The position numbers were made by a program, and so were the translations under genes. This document shows positions 24,561-38,120 of a stretch of DNA of 64,000 nt, in pieces. Position 1 is the stretch's first letter; every line of letters begins with the position of its first letter. The DNA is from Rhyzopertha dominica (taxonomy: Eukaryota; Arthropoda; Insecta; Coleoptera; Bostrichidae), in assembly GCA_025024175.1 (NCBI GenBank), contig QCXZ01000001.1, positions 30,188,942-30,252,941 of the forward strand, written 5' to 3'. Under the pieces are notes generated by a model that worked only from the letters and a program-made list of their open reading frames with translations, did no database searches and had not been told where the DNA came from.

Positions 24561-26739
24561 TTGTCATTTGCAAATTACAAATAGTAATATTTTAGATCAA
24601 TATTGTAAATGGAAAAAATCTACTTATTATAATAATGTCATTGTAAACGCTGAGATAAACTAATATAACCCAATTCTCGAGATTTTTGAACAACTTGCCC
24701 AATATGGTTATTGTTACTAAACACAATTCTGCTCCTAGGTACTTCAGTTTCTTGATTTGCATTTTTTATAATCTAAGATGATGTATCTCTGCAGTTTGAG
24801 AAGTAAAAATGGGACTAACGTTATTAATAAATAAAAACGACATACTATACATAATATAATCTAGCTAACGTATAATAAAAGAATAAAACCAAAACGGTCA
24901 AGATCTAGTGAAATTTTTCATTCAATAGCAAGCATTCAAAGGGAAACTACGTTTTTACAGTTGTATTGCATTACAAAAATCAATTCATTTGCTAAAATTT
25001 TGTAAATATTCTCTAATTGTGCAGGTTTTAAAAAAATCACCAGTTGTAGTAAAGCTTAGATACTACTGGGCTATTAAAACGCAATAGAATTGTCCTTTAA
25101 AAAAAAAATTTTTGTTTTGGATGTTCCATTTGCGGCAATTTGGATGCCCCTTCTAGGCCACTGCACATCGCGCTTTGTGCACATGTACATAAAGGTGCAT
25201 TTCGTCTTAAATGCCAAACATCAATCCTATACAGACGAATACAGAAGCATTTTCAATGATACAGGTGCTAGACTTAGCGAGAAATCACGTTTAATCTTAC
25301 AAAACAAAAGCAAGCTGTTACAGCGCTATTCCAGTTTGTATAATTAAAAATACAGTTGCGAATGACGTATATATAACAAGTCTGTTTGAGACTGGGTTAA
25401 TTGAAATTGTAACAGACGTCCAATTGACCAGAACGTTAATTTGAGGTCGATGTAAACGCAAATGCGGCGGATCTAGAATCAAAGCACCCACCTTTAAATT
25501 AACATTTTCTAATGTCTACTCTGAAACAAAGCATATCGGCTTAGCATCTCTTCAGCACAACAACGTGCGAGTGGGCGCAACAGGGGTTAGTGGTCGTGGG
25601 TATTATTGGCAGATCCCTGTGTAGTTAACGAGACCAGACTTCCCTGATTGAGCACAAAAAAACTACTGATAAGATTTAGGATTTAATGCTACGTTTATGC
25701 CTCAAAAAAGATAGTACACACTAAAAATTGGTTCGTTTCAGCAAATATTATGTATAATAAGAAGCCATAACTGCCAAATAAAAAGACACCTGTTCTTTAA
25801 AATACAATAAATATATTAAAAAATGTTAAAGTACAAAAAATAACGGATCATTATCTCACGGCAAAAACAGTCAGCAGGCAAATAAGAATCCATACAGTTG
25901 ATAATTAGTGGTTTTACTATTCTTTCTTGGTTTTATTACCTCTAAATTATTCAGTGTAGAACACTATTATCGGTATATTCACTGATGGGTTGTAGAGTAA
26001 ACACAAACAAAGGTTAACAAACGTATGAATCCATGCCCAGATTGCATTAATAGTTAGAAACTAACTCAAAAAATACAAACAAGAGCTTATGATATAAATC
26101 AAGCAATTACAAAGTCTCCCAAGATCCAGAAACTATATAGTTATTTAAGCTCACATCAGTTCATGTGTACTGAGATGCAAGCAAACCTGTTTCACAAAAT
26201 AGTATTATAACTATAGATAAACTATCATATAAAAGTACAGAGTAACCAGTTTATTTGATAAATACGAAACTTATTGCAAAATGTATTTAACAAAGGTTTT
26301 TTGCAGCGCATTTTCTTTTATTTTACAAATGGCAATCAAGACAAGTTTTTTATGCTTAAATTAACCTGGTGTTTATTTTGTATAGTTTGATTAGAAGCTT
26401 TTGTTAAAAATCATAATTTGGAAAAACTACAAAAGCGTTTCAAATCAGGTTCTCTGCAGTGTGATTTGTTTAATAACGTTCATTCCGATAAACATCCTCT
26501 TGTCCAATCCAGTGTCCACGTTAGTTAAAAATTAAAAAAAACTGGACATGTAAAATATATCCCAAGGTCAGGAATTTCGAAATCGACTACAAATAAAGAT
26601 CAAGCTCTTGGTGCATTGGTTAGTGTCAACCGCGCAACTTTTCGGATAATAATATTAGTCAATCGTCCTTCGAATATTACAAAATAACAAATACAAACCC
26701 TACAAAATACACCTTTTCCATGAGCTATAAGAGAACGAT
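24561..26739. other. Non-coding, nothing recognised
   Basis: No gene is seen. The 85-codon frame at 25,090-25,347 has no recognisable domain. About 25,360-25,620 is somewhat GC-richer and could be regulatory, without specific support. Confidence 0.4.
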
Positions 26740-27300
26740 CTCAACATAAGAATATGGTTTTGCGCAATGATGACCAATGATAACACAAATTTTTCAAACA
26801 TTCAATTTATTGTTTAAATTAATTTGTAAATAGACATAATTGCTGCTGCTGGTCTAATGAAAATCCTTGGTGGATGAGTGAATATCATGCAGAGTATCCT
26901 CAGAAATGAAATGTGTGAGCTGGTACATTTGGTTCTACGTTAATATGTCCATAATACTATCTACCTAAACCTACTGATGAATCTGACGTTTACTTATTTC
27001 CTGATTATGATCGCCGAGGAATGCCAAACCGCAATGTCTGGTTTTTAATGCCCTGTTAGATCACCTGATTTAAGTTAATTGGATTTTTTCCTCTGAAGCA
27101 ATTTAAAAGGTCAGTTGTACAAAAAAAAAATACACAAAATTTACAAAAGCTTGAAACGAGAATCAGACACAAAATTCAAGAAATACCGCCAAACTGTGTG
27201 GGAAATCTTTTGCGAAATTTCTGTAATAGACTTTGTTATTGCCAAGCTGCAGTTTGAACATCAAAAAAAACATAGATTACTATATTTAAAAAACACTTAA
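26740..27300 (+). pseudogene. Tc1/mariner-superfamily transposase relic
   Basis: Several ordered landmarks of an IS630/Tc1/mariner transposase can be read despite stops and frameshifts. NRHNCCCWSNENPWWMSEY corresponds to the family's NRHN..YWS..NPHWM region near 26,830-26,890. NV(stop)AGTFGSTLI corresponds to NVWAGI.G..LIG. Around 27,057-27,110, RSPDLS, a stop, LDFFL, a stop and SNLKGQLY correspond to RSPDL(T/S)PLDFFLWG.LK..VY. The frame then stays open to 27,300 with a lysine-rich C-terminus. Stops sit where Pro and Trp codons would be in the family. It is a decayed copy, from a different lineage than the relics at 45 and 46 kb. Confidence 0.75.
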
Positions 27301-28269
27301 CTTTTAATATTTTTTGAAATCTCCTTATTTCTGATTTTACAGAAGAAATGTAAATACAAAAGTTGTAGATAAATAATGTTACCTTAATGTAATAGNGCAC
27401 TTGAGTTTGGTATAATTTTTGAGATATGANGTTAACGATAAACACTTGGCATATTATTTAAAAATTACCAGAGTTATGGCCAATTTTGAGAATCTTTTTG
27501 TTGTCAATTGAATATATTGTTTCCTGTTTCTGACCGTAAGTTACAAACAAGTATAGACATTAGTAGGCTACGTATTTACAAGTAAAAAGTAGATTAAAGA
27601 AAAGTAAAAAAAGCTTAATATGACTGAATGCCATGTCACACACCACAAAAATTCCGTCCTAAGATCACCATCAGCCTCTTTTAAGACAATTCGAAAAGTT
27701 ATACAATAACTTGGGGCGATATTACTTTTTTCAAACTAAGGAACCGGCGTAAGGGTACAGATGAAGTTATTATAAATAAACAGTTTAGCTTGTAAAAACA
27801 TAAAGCTACCAGATTGAACTGGTAAATTTGCTGTTAATACTGGCTCTTTCCAAGGCACTGTACTTGTTTAACTTTTCTTGAAACTCTGATACTTTCTAAG
27901 GTCCACATAATGGTATTCTAAAAAAAACTCACCCTGATATTTAATTTTTGATTTTGATGGATCTTTGAAGAATACATAAAAAAATAAGAAAGAAGAAAAC
28001 AACAGGCCAATGAATGCTTCGAAACAGTCTTTTTCTCGAGGTAATTATCAAATTAAATTTGATGAGTACTTATTAATGATAATTTCCAAAATACTTAACT
28101 TAAATGTAATAGTTTTTTATAACAGGTTGCTTTGACTTGTGTTATATGACAGGTTGTAAGGTAGTGTTATAATGTTTGCAATTCAATATTTCGCTGACTG
28201 TATTGACTTACTATTTCAACATGAAAAAAAGAGGAAGTACACGTAACTACCTTAAATAGCTGAGAAGTT
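27301..28269. other. Non-coding, nothing recognised
   Basis: AT-rich sequence with two N bases at 27,395 and 27,430. No gene or clear repeat is recognised. Confidence 0.4.
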
Positions 28270-28560
28270 CTATCAGGCCATAGAAAAAGTCCAACCGAAG
28301 GTCACTTTTTGGATCGAAGCCAGAGACGAAGCCGAACTTCGGTTCTACCGATAAACTGTACCAAACACAGTAAAAAAACACGTAACATTTTATATTTTTA
28401 TGACTTTTTTTACTTTTATTGTAAACTAAAAAGGTCTGGCTTTGGCAAAACCTTCGGCTAAATTTTGGCCGAAGCGGATTATTTGCCGAAGGTGTGATTT
28501 TTGGCCAAATGTGGCCAGAGCCGAAGCCGAAGTCGATTATTCCGTCGGAATCTGATGCTA
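28270..28560. repeat. GCCGAAG-rich repeat
   Basis: The motif GCCGAAG or its inverse CTTCGGC recurs at least eight times, interspersed with TTTTTGGCC and related words, ending in an inverse arrangement of AGCCGAAGCCGAAG. This pattern of short direct and inverted repeats is typical of the subterminal region of a DNA transposon or a small foldback element, but I cannot identify the family or its exact boundaries. Confidence 0.6.
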
Positions 28561-29439
28561 AATATAATAATTTTAATCAAAAATACAATTTTTAGCCTGG
28601 TGTGGTTATTCTGTGTTTACAGTGTTGCGAAACTCCTGGTTGTGACTTTTTGTTAGATTTGTGGGTTTTGGCTACAATATTTCAAGAATAATAATTGTGA
28701 CTTGGATCAATTGGATCAAAAACTACTTTTGCTAGTTTTATTATTTTACTCACATTGTACGTTGGCTGCAACTGCTTCTAAGAAATATAAAATTTTTCTG
28801 TAGTTTTAACTGTATGAACGGTTATAGTAACTAAATTGAAAATCGATTTATTGGTAGAGAAAGACTTTCTAAAAAGACAAATTGTTCTTAAGTATAAATA
28901 TTGCATTTTGTTTATATGCACTGGTTTATTCCAAAAGAATAATGTGCAGTCAAGACTGGATTAAACCTAAACCTATTTTTTCTGTCTTATACCTTATCTA
29001 TAGTAAACATTGAATAGAGCTTTATAATAATTACCCTAAAACTCCAGGGTATAACTTTATCGTGTGACATTTCTTTAATAACTATTATCCAAGTTTCGTT
29101 GAAATTGTCCAGAACTTCTAAAAACATACGTCAGTACCGAAAAATAAAGTAAAAACGGAACTAATAATAAAATGAGCTTACATTATTTTTAATGAAACTC
29201 TACAACAAAGGTAATCCATCATTATCTGCATGGGATCAACAGTTTACATTATCATAAAGGCCTATCCGACATTCAGCTGACGACCACCACGTATAGGGCT
29301 TCATTATTATAAAGTGTCCTATTTATGGAGTAGGAGCCTATTTTTATTCGAAATCTATATTTAGAGGCACTTGTTAAACCCCTTATCTGATAATTTCAAG
29401 ATAATTACAAACTACCTGCAATAATTGCCATTTGTCCAC
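28561..29439. other. Non-coding, nothing recognised
   Basis: AT-rich; no gene, RNA gene or clear repeat is seen. Confidence 0.45.
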
Positions 29440-29720
29440 TGGGTGATTACATGACGTAAACAAACAGGACCAGCTTCCTTATTAGATGGATCCCGTTAAT
29501 TATCACGCACGCTGCGGATATAAGCAAAATTACGAGGCACGCGCGTGATGCAATTAGCACGAATCGATTTCGATTGTCACAGAATGCAGATGCGACAGGT
29601 AAACTAGAGCTATTGACTTGGAAGCTAAGTGGCTGCTTTTGATAGTCCTAATTCGCGATCCCGATCGTGCCATCACCTATCAAAGAATATTTCACATTTG
29701 AACGGGCACATGCAATAAAC
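29440..29720. promoter_or_regulatory. Compositionally distinct block, candidate regulatory DNA
   Basis: A unique block with CpGs (GCACGCGCGTG near 29,539), ATCGATTTCGAT, CAATTAGC and a TATCAAAG site at 29,678-29,685 (TCF-like). No open frame. Among the candidate regulatory blocks this is one of the sharper compositional contrasts with its neighbours. Confidence 0.25.
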
Positions 29721-32700
29721 TTTGTATAGATGACATCACAGCAATATAACTAAAGCGAAATGTACCTACTGAAAGCGTTTGCATCGTTTATGCGAAAAGC
29801 GTCGCTTTTGACAATGAGCTCAATAACTATTTAAAATCTTAAACCTCTATTTTTTTAAACACTATGTGTGAGATAAGATGAGAAGTTACTACGGACGAAA
29901 CTGGATCCATCAGTTTGACGCAGGAAGTAAAAAGCCATCCAAATTTGATATTTAAAATTCGCAAGCAAGTTTTCTGGGTGAAGCTTATGACATTTAGAGT
30001 AAAGTAGAAGGATCAAGAAAGCAAAAGCTTCTAAATAAACTTTGTGCATGCTATAGAGACGCACTAGAAAGTTTGTTAAAAGTGTAATGTCTTAAAGATG
30101 ATTATTTATTAAGAAGAAAAATCACGTAAGTATTTAATATTTACCACTTCAATTGTTAGGCAACTATATAACTCATGTCCAATAAGAGATGAAATTTAAA
30201 GTTTTAAATAATAAAACAGTTTTTTTTATAAGATATCGAAATTCTGATTGCATCACTCCGTTTTGCTAGTACATACGCGTACCTCAATGAAATTTTGAAA
30301 TACCATATGGCATAAGTGTTTCTTGATTTGAGTCATTTACCATGTAATCTTCTCTTTCAAGAGTTGCATGATCGCAGAAAGCAACGGTGTTAAATCGCAC
30401 GTTGTAATAATGTTTACCAGTAACAATGGGTAGTTGCATTAAATAGCGATCCATTCTACCACATTCTACAACTACCACCGTAGTGTTAGAAAAGAACAGC
30501 AAAAATGGCGTCAAACTTAAAATTTTTCGATGCTGTTAGGACAATTCTTAGGTACCACAATTAAGACAATCGGACATCCACTTAGTTCCGTATGGCGTAG
30601 GGAAATGTACAAAAATTTAGATTAAAAGAAGAAAGCCTTTCTTGTATTGGCACATTTTCGACAATAAAGGGTACTACCCATTATGTAATCAATCTACATT
30701 TTTAACGATACTTTACATTTTTGGGTAGGAAAAACTACTAATATCTTTCGAAATTCAGATGACAAATTAGACGTTTTTACCTCACGCATTATAGAATCAT
30801 CTGTTCAAAACTGGATTTTGGACACAGAATTTTTGAATGAAAACTCACAAGATTTTGATGGTAACTGGAAATGATGACGTGTTTGCAACAGATCACAATG
30901 CTGTGCTGTATGTACAATCTTTTATCTGTTGTAATTGAAACAAGTAGGTAGGTACCTAATTCCAGTATAAATGCGAAGTTATATACATTATGTATCTAAG
31001 AGTCACACGCAGAGTTTGGTATTGGTGCGATCAAACAGGTTAATTTCGAAATCTGGGCACTGATAAATGTACCTTTGCAGGAATACAACACTTTACTCCA
31101 CTCCACTTCACAGGTCAAGTATAAGGAATCAAAAATAAGTCTGAATTACTAAATTGCCTAGATGACAGATTTTTTTCCTAAAATGTTTTTATCACTTTTG
31201 TGTATTTTTATCAAACTAACACTTGAGGAACCTTCAGGATTATTTAACTTCAACAAAAGTTGAAAGACTCTCGCTTTATGTATTCATAGTCCTTTAGGCC
31301 TCAGTGCGATGACTTCATCATAGTTTGATTTACACAATATAAAAGGTTAAAATAACCCATAATATACAAAGCATTGCAATCAGAATCTACAGGTGTCCCT
31401 TGGTTACGATACTAATTTATACGAAAAATACTTTTAGGGCAACTATTTTTTTATAATTGCAATAAAAAGATTAGTTTTAATACCATGTAGGCTGAATTTC
31501 AAAATGTGCATATGTCTGTTATGTTATTCCACGTGCAGCATATTACGTTCGTTTCCTTAATTACTAATCTTAATAAATAAAATATTTAATTCGCAACAGG
31601 AAAAACAACTGTCAAAGTTAACTTTAATTGGCAACCCTTCCTAGAATAAATCTACTTTAACGAGCGTCACAACAGCATCGACAGTTTGACAAGGAACATG
31701 TTCATTATGATCGTCACACTTTATCGCACCACCTGTAAACATTTGTCGATCAAATCGACCAGAACAATAAAAATTCGCGGCGCCACACTCACTACGATAC
31801 TTGATCACGGGTACAAATTTCACGTGTTCTGAAGAGCTACCAGATAATGGTCATAAAAACGTCAGTCAAGTAGCCTATNACCGATAAAAGGTGGAGATTG
31901 GAAGAAGATACTGTGAATGAAACATAAAACGTTACAAACATACCAATCGGTGCCATTTGTTTTTAAATTATTTTACAATAAAACACGAGCATACGAAATT
32001 AAATGCCCCAACCAAAGGTTCAAACGTACGAAGAGTAAAAAAATATGTAATGAATCCAAACAACACATGAGGAAGTGTTCCACAAAACAAATCTTTTTAA
32101 AGTTCTAATGGCCATGACAAACAATAAATAAAGATCCGCAGATATTATCAATACTGGAGCTCATAAAAGTAATAACACGCAGAAAGGGAAACGTTTTGAC
32201 TGTGGTTGTTTTAATTTGGTGTTTAGTTTCTGTCACAACACACAAAAATCTGATTCAAGTTGAACAAAAATTACCTATCGCAAGCAATTTAAGTTCCGTT
32301 CTCGACAAGCTGATGGTTTTCTTCAGACTATCTTCTAGCCATTCTGGTATCATTAAGGGTGATAGTTTTAGGATCGCGTCATATGAGTCGACAAATGGTA
32401 CCTGTTGTTTTGAGGTGGTATGTACTACATGCCTACCCAACAATGACAAAGTAAAAACAATTGATTTTAAAACAAACACCTGCCCATTAGAGCCAATTAA
32501 CTGTGTCAACGCTGGTTATTTTATGGCAAATTTAATATCTCAATGGTGTAAACCGTTTACTTAAAAATTTTGATGAATGCCATCATAAAAGGAAGTATCT
32601 ACTATGGCCTCGCTGGATAATAAAGCGGTTAAATTAGCTATTTTTAAACAGAGACCTTTAGAATGCGCAAACAGTAGTATCGCATCTCAATATCGCCTAA

Positions 32701-35700
32701 CAGTACTATTTGTCGAACATTGGAAATATTTGTTTCTTTGTATACAAACATTATTTGTTGTGTATATAGACAGGAGCTCAAATTTGTTACGTTTGCTAAC
32801 GAGTAGTGTTCTAAATAAGCAATTGATCTACGTTTTGTTTCGATCGATTGAAAAATTAGTAAGTAATTAAGGTATGCCCTTTATATTTATTTGAACCATG
32901 AACCATGAAAGTTTGTGTGGCATTCCGTTTAATCACAGTCACATATCAAATAACAATATATATATTTTATCCATTGTATACAAATAAATTCTGTAAACAT
33001 ATTACAAACAGTACATACATCCTTATGCGGAATTAAACAGTCTAATTTGGTATACATATGGGCGATCATTCCATCCATTTAGTGAAGCTTAATAATGAAA
33101 TTTGTACAGGGTGATTAAAAGAGTTTTAGAAGATGAAGAAAATTTTACGTATTTAAATAGGTTTGCAAAAATTAAAAGCAATGACAACGCTAGTCATCTA
33201 TTTTATTTAATAAAAAATTATGATAGAAACGTATAACTCATAGTAAGCTGCGTGTAAACCACAAGAAATGTTTTTTCTACTGTAATAATACACACCATAA
33301 CATCTACTGTTTTGCTCCCGTAGCAAGGTCGAATAATGAATACGATATTTTTATCGAAGATAAAGAGCTTTCTGTTATCCACCATGACCATATGGGACAC
33401 TATCGAGCTTGTCACTCATACAGTGCCAGTCAATAACGGTTACGGTGTAAAAACGCCCCTTCATTTAATCAAGTACAGCGAAGCAATATCTGATATTCTC
33501 GCTAGTAAACTGAGGTTGCTAACGGTATGCCGGTTATGCAGTTGTCCTAGTTCAACATCGTTTGCAAAGGGTCAGCCATTCAAAGCAAATTTCTCATTTG
33601 TTCAACTTATGGTAATCTATCTATAAATATACATGCCATGTTAATGCTGTGATGAAAACGCGAATTTGGTTTACTGTGGGGCTCATCAAATAAAACCAGG
33701 GTAAAGTAGTGGGTTAAATACTACCGCTAGTTAATAATACACGGTTAATATTTAAACACCTAACGTCGCAGCAAAAAAAAATCAGAAACTACCTCTTGCA
33801 AAATTTATCTTGTTTCGCTGGATAGGTACTTGTGTGAACTTACCTTCGCACATATTCGTTTCGATTTGATACATGTAGTACGATTTTTATTCGCTATTCT
33901 TGTAATAAATCTACAAATTCTAACAGTCTGGAGCAGTAAAGGAAGCAAATATATCAATTTCTGTTACTAAGGTGAATACAGTTATTATTAGGTACTAACC
34001 AAGGGTTCTAAAGGATTTAACCATCAAATAGGTAAGCAACCATTATACTTATAAAAATAATCGGTTACACATTGAGAACAAAGTCAGACTGTGACTATTT
34101 GTGTATAATTTCTAGAACCGACAAATCATGGGTAAATTAAGGAGCTTAGTAACAGGGGCCTTCATATTAATATTCAATTATCATTGAAATGTAAGTATAT
34201 AAAATATAAAAATCTGATATTGATCGGTATAATTTAAAGTAAATACGAACACATTACTTGTTAAATATCACAGAAAACAATCACAAAACTGGCAGTGGCG
34301 AGTAGATTTTGATACAGGGAGATATCTTCTCTTGGTAAATATTGGCGCATAATGCTACATAAAGATTATACCGGAGCTTGGCGAACTTTTCTGGAATTCG
34401 CAAAGCCGTCAATCTTGACGAGAAATGTTTATCCTCTTTGAATACAGAATGGACCCATTATGCAAATTAATCTTTTGATCTAAATCACTATATTATTCAC
34501 TGTATCTAGATTGTCATTTGCCATTAAAATTGTTATAAACGCCCTTTGAGCTGTATAAAATAACTTAGTGCGGAGTACATATGCCGGAATAACCCACTTA
34601 TACATAACAAAGGGTAATTCCAATTCAATAACACCTGAAATTTCAGTTTGAAAAGTGCGTATATCCTGGCAACCCGGTCATAAAAGTTTCCAGCTACAAA
34701 TAATTATTGTGCAAAATACTTTTGCATTTTTGCAATATTTCTTTGTTTAACGACAAAAAAGCTCATCGTTCAAAGCAAAGTCGGGACAGTTACATCTCTT
34801 CGTTACCTTTTACTAAGTAGGAAAATTTTAATTTTTAATGAAAATATAATCACTTTGTTGTGATACATTAGTCCTATATGACGGTACTATCAGTGCCATA
34901 TTAGTATGATAAAAAATTGATAATCAAGTCAAGTAGCACTCAAGATATTCAAATAGGACACAACACCTCTCAGCTGTTCATATAAAACATTTACTAAACT
35001 TTTTTGCAGTAAGGGTTATGGGACGATTGAGGTGGCTGGTTCAAATGTAGCACAAAAAAATCAACCATCGACTAGCCGAAAATAATATATAATGCATTTC
35101 AATGTTCGTTTATATTGCAGGTATACAAAAAAAATTCAATCAAAACTTTAGCATCAGTGGCGCAACCAATGCTTAGGTGACAACCATACTCAACTAATTA
35201 TATGAATTTATTTTAAATCCATATGTTTGAGAGACAGCGGCTTACAATAGCTTGAAGCATCACCACACGGACCCCTTGCATATAGATGCATAAATATATA
35301 GGTGGATGAATTGTACTATTAGAAATATTTTACCACATCAAAAGTGTGTAAACCGCGGTTAAAACGAAAAGACAGTAAGTTATATTAAGTCTTGTTTACT
35401 TAGCACACAAAAGGAAAAGCACAGTAGATAATAGTTGAAGTAGTGATACATAGAACAAACTTTATTTATCTGTATTGTACAATTATCCGTCAAAAAGCAG
35501 TTGGTAATGCGGTTTCTATGCCTATCATATTCAGCTTCACTATGAACTCTATAAGCGGATTTTAAACAAAGTATCAATTTTTGTAACTAAGCCCTAGCTA
35601 AAATTAGGTTACTTTATGACCTTTGATAGTGCTTTGTTTCCTGATGAAGCCGCCTTTCGTAAACGTGAAAAACATGTATTAGTAAATCGCCATAATTTAC

Positions 35701-37559
35701 ATTATTACCCTGTCTCGATGCAATAATTGTAAGACAGGTTGATCAACAACAGAGATAGCAAATTAATGTCTGGCAAGGGATTGCTGGTGGACATATCACC
35801 GGTCCTTATTTTTTTAACTGCTGAAACTAACTGCAACACGATGGACCATAAGTCCATCGCTAGAAACAGGTCAGGGACCATCTTAACACAGGTTTTACAA
35901 ATCAGTGGACTGGAACAGGAGGACCAATTACGTACCCGCCGCGACAACTTAACTAAATTAGATGGGATATCATAATGAAATTGTTTATCTGCAACTTCCA
36001 ACTACGCCAAAAAATATGCAACTACACTCGATCTACCAAAAAAAGTAGCAAGTCACATATGTCTTAGAAGGAACGAAAGGCATCAAACATTTATTTTAGT
36101 AGATAATTAATTTTTAAAATGCCAGTTTATATTATTCAAACTTATACAATTAAAGATGTTATATTAATAATTGTTTTTCAAAACCATTTTCGTGATTTAT
36201 TCATAAATATTGCTATTGAAATATTAGATAATATGTTTTAGGAAAGTCGTAGAGACAACGTGTCTACCTGATTAAATCTAAACCTACCGACGAGAAGGAA
36301 CTACCTACTAGATATACATTAACTACTTGATAATAGAAAACTACAAAATAGCCTTTCAATTATCACCCAACTCATAATTTCGACAATCCCGATTAAAGTT
36401 ATTAGTATTTATACGAATTTCTATTGTTAGACGTTTGCAATAATATTGTTCTCTATGTAAAATGTTGTTTTATCAAAGTCAATCACTTGTCGCAAAAAAT
36501 TAATAATTTTCTGTCAGTGTTTTATAGTGACATATTAACAAATATTATGGATGCTGAAAGCATTCACAAAACGAATTTTTGCTAAGTAACTCTGAATGTG
36601 TTAGGATCTGAGATAGGCTTACATGTTTTTTTATGCACCAAGTGATAAACATAAATTCCAATTTAAAATAAGAAAAAAATGCTTGAAGCTTTTTGAAAAG
36701 TTTGATAGCAAGCTGTGTTTGTCCTATAATAATTCGGATTAATCAAACTTGATTAACAAGAATGTTGAATTTTTTTAATGAGTACCTAGTATTAATGTTG
36801 CCAAAGGGGCATTATTTGTGTGCATACAAAATTAGAAAAAAATTGAAACAACACAAACTGGATATCGCATATCCAAAGAACAATTAACTTTGGTTTCTTT
36901 TCGCAAAACTGAAATCACCAGTAGGTAAATACGAAAAAAAGATGAAATAGGATGCAACTTTGATGATGATAATGTTGTTATAGTGGGACAAGAAAATAAA
37001 TTCACAGCACGTCTGACTCTTGAAATGATAGACATAAAAAACCAACCGAAAGCATTCAATAAAAAAAATTAAGCAGTTAACTAGAATTTATAATTATTGA
37101 TTTCGCACATATTTTCAGTCCTTGTCAAGTCCAAACCTAATTTTGCCAGCTTATACCGGGGTTGTAATCACTTCCAAGTGAGCTCCCTGATCGTTCAAAT
37201 TCTTCGATTTTGGCATATACCTTTTTTCTTAAATGTAAACTATTTTTAAGGAAAAAATAACGTTTGAAAAAGACTTCGGAAGAATCCAAAACGTTACAAA
37301 ATAATAGTTTAATTTTGGCTGTTAAAATACTCGCAAAGTACATTTAAATTATAATTACCGGTGCCACGGAAAAACAATGTCTGCACTCACAGCAAATGTC
37401 TAAATGGCACCCCTTTTTTACTTTTAAATGCAAACATGTAACATATTAGCACATGTATGTTTAAATCCAATGCANCATTTTAATTTTCAACTCATTTTTA
37501 ATCAGAACTCACCAACACTACAATAATAAATAAAAAATGCAACGGCACTTGTTTTTCAA
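29721..37559. other. Long non-coding stretch; several small unassigned frames
   Basis: No known gene is recognised. Small minus-strand frames occur at 30,284-30,514, 31,641-31,823 (cysteine-containing), 32,255-32,509 and 35,705-36,001, and a plus-strand frame of 122 codons at 32,196-32,564. All are at or near chance length, and frames overlap on opposite strands at 32.2-32.5 and 35.7-36.0 kb. Around 35,640 the sequence CCTGATGAAGCCGCCTTTCG recalls Penelope-like flanks but nothing coding supports it. Confidence 0.35.
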
Positions 37560-38120
37560 ACGGTCAGGGTTAACCGAGATTCAAAATGCTCCGAAACTTT
37601 TCCCGATGCGCTCTCCTAACCGACTTACCTGATTTCGAGGAGCTTTTCGTCCCGTTTACCTGGTTCCTCACATCCATTTTCACTCTCCTCCTGGCGTCCC
37701 GGTGTCTTTTACGCATCTTTCCCGCTCACACAGTCGGAAAATCCACCATCATCTTCGCGGCAACACAATACACGATCGCAACTCATGCTGGCGGGCGCGC
37801 TTTTCTCACACGGAGCTTTCCTTCTGGCCGCCGGAGGAAAAGCTTACTGCGATGCGGTGCGCGTCGCGTCAACCCCGGTCGCGTTCGCGCCCCACCACGG
37901 AGGTTTGTTTTCGGTAGTCGCACAGCAGACGGAGATCAGCACCAGCGACGTGATCGAGGACAACTGTTGCTTCGGCCTACGGGACGGCCCGCGATCCCAT
38001 TTGCCTGACCGTTATCTACGCTGTTTAATTATATGGACTTTCCGTTTTTGTGATTGGATATCTGGAGCCAGCGGCGTATTTATGGAGTATTTAAAGGGCC
38101 CGTTGTCGAAGTGAGGGCAA
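37560..38120 (-). promoter_or_regulatory. GC/CpG-rich island, putative promoter and first exon
   Basis: This is the only strongly GC- and CpG-rich segment in the window. On the minus strand there are TATA-like boxes (CTTTAAATA at 38,097-38,089 and CATAAATAC at 38,084-38,076) upstream of the island, and a perfect consensus 5' splice site CAG|GTAAGT with the last exon base at 37,629. A second weaker donor, CAG|GTAAAC, lies near 37,660. That fits a first, possibly mostly untranslated, exon of about 400 bases on the minus strand, with the rest of the gene in lower coordinates. No single minus frame runs from an ATG through the donor as a recognisable protein. One begins MRKRHRDARRR near 37,713 and is open across it. 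Overlapping plus-strand frames (37,586-38,008 and 37,785-38,114) are probably open because GC-rich DNA has few stops. Confidence 0.4.

Noticed and set aside
32196..32564. 122-codon plus frame and overlapping 84-codon minus frame as possible genes
   Set aside because: They overlap on opposite strands, show no domain, and are near chance length at this composition.
35638..35680. CTGATGAAGCC...CGTAAACG as a hammerhead or Penelope flank
   Set aside because: The would-be stem II does not pair and GAAA is absent at the right place. Resemblance to retroelement flanks is too weak to annotate.
37860..38000. Minus-strand frame with a hydrophobic LVLISVCCA followed by PPWWG, recalling the N-terminus of Wnt-1/wingless proteins
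   Set aside because: The frame has no in-frame ATG (an upstream stop precedes it) and ends at a stop soon after. The sequence after WWG does not match Wnt-1, and no downstream Wnt exon is seen.
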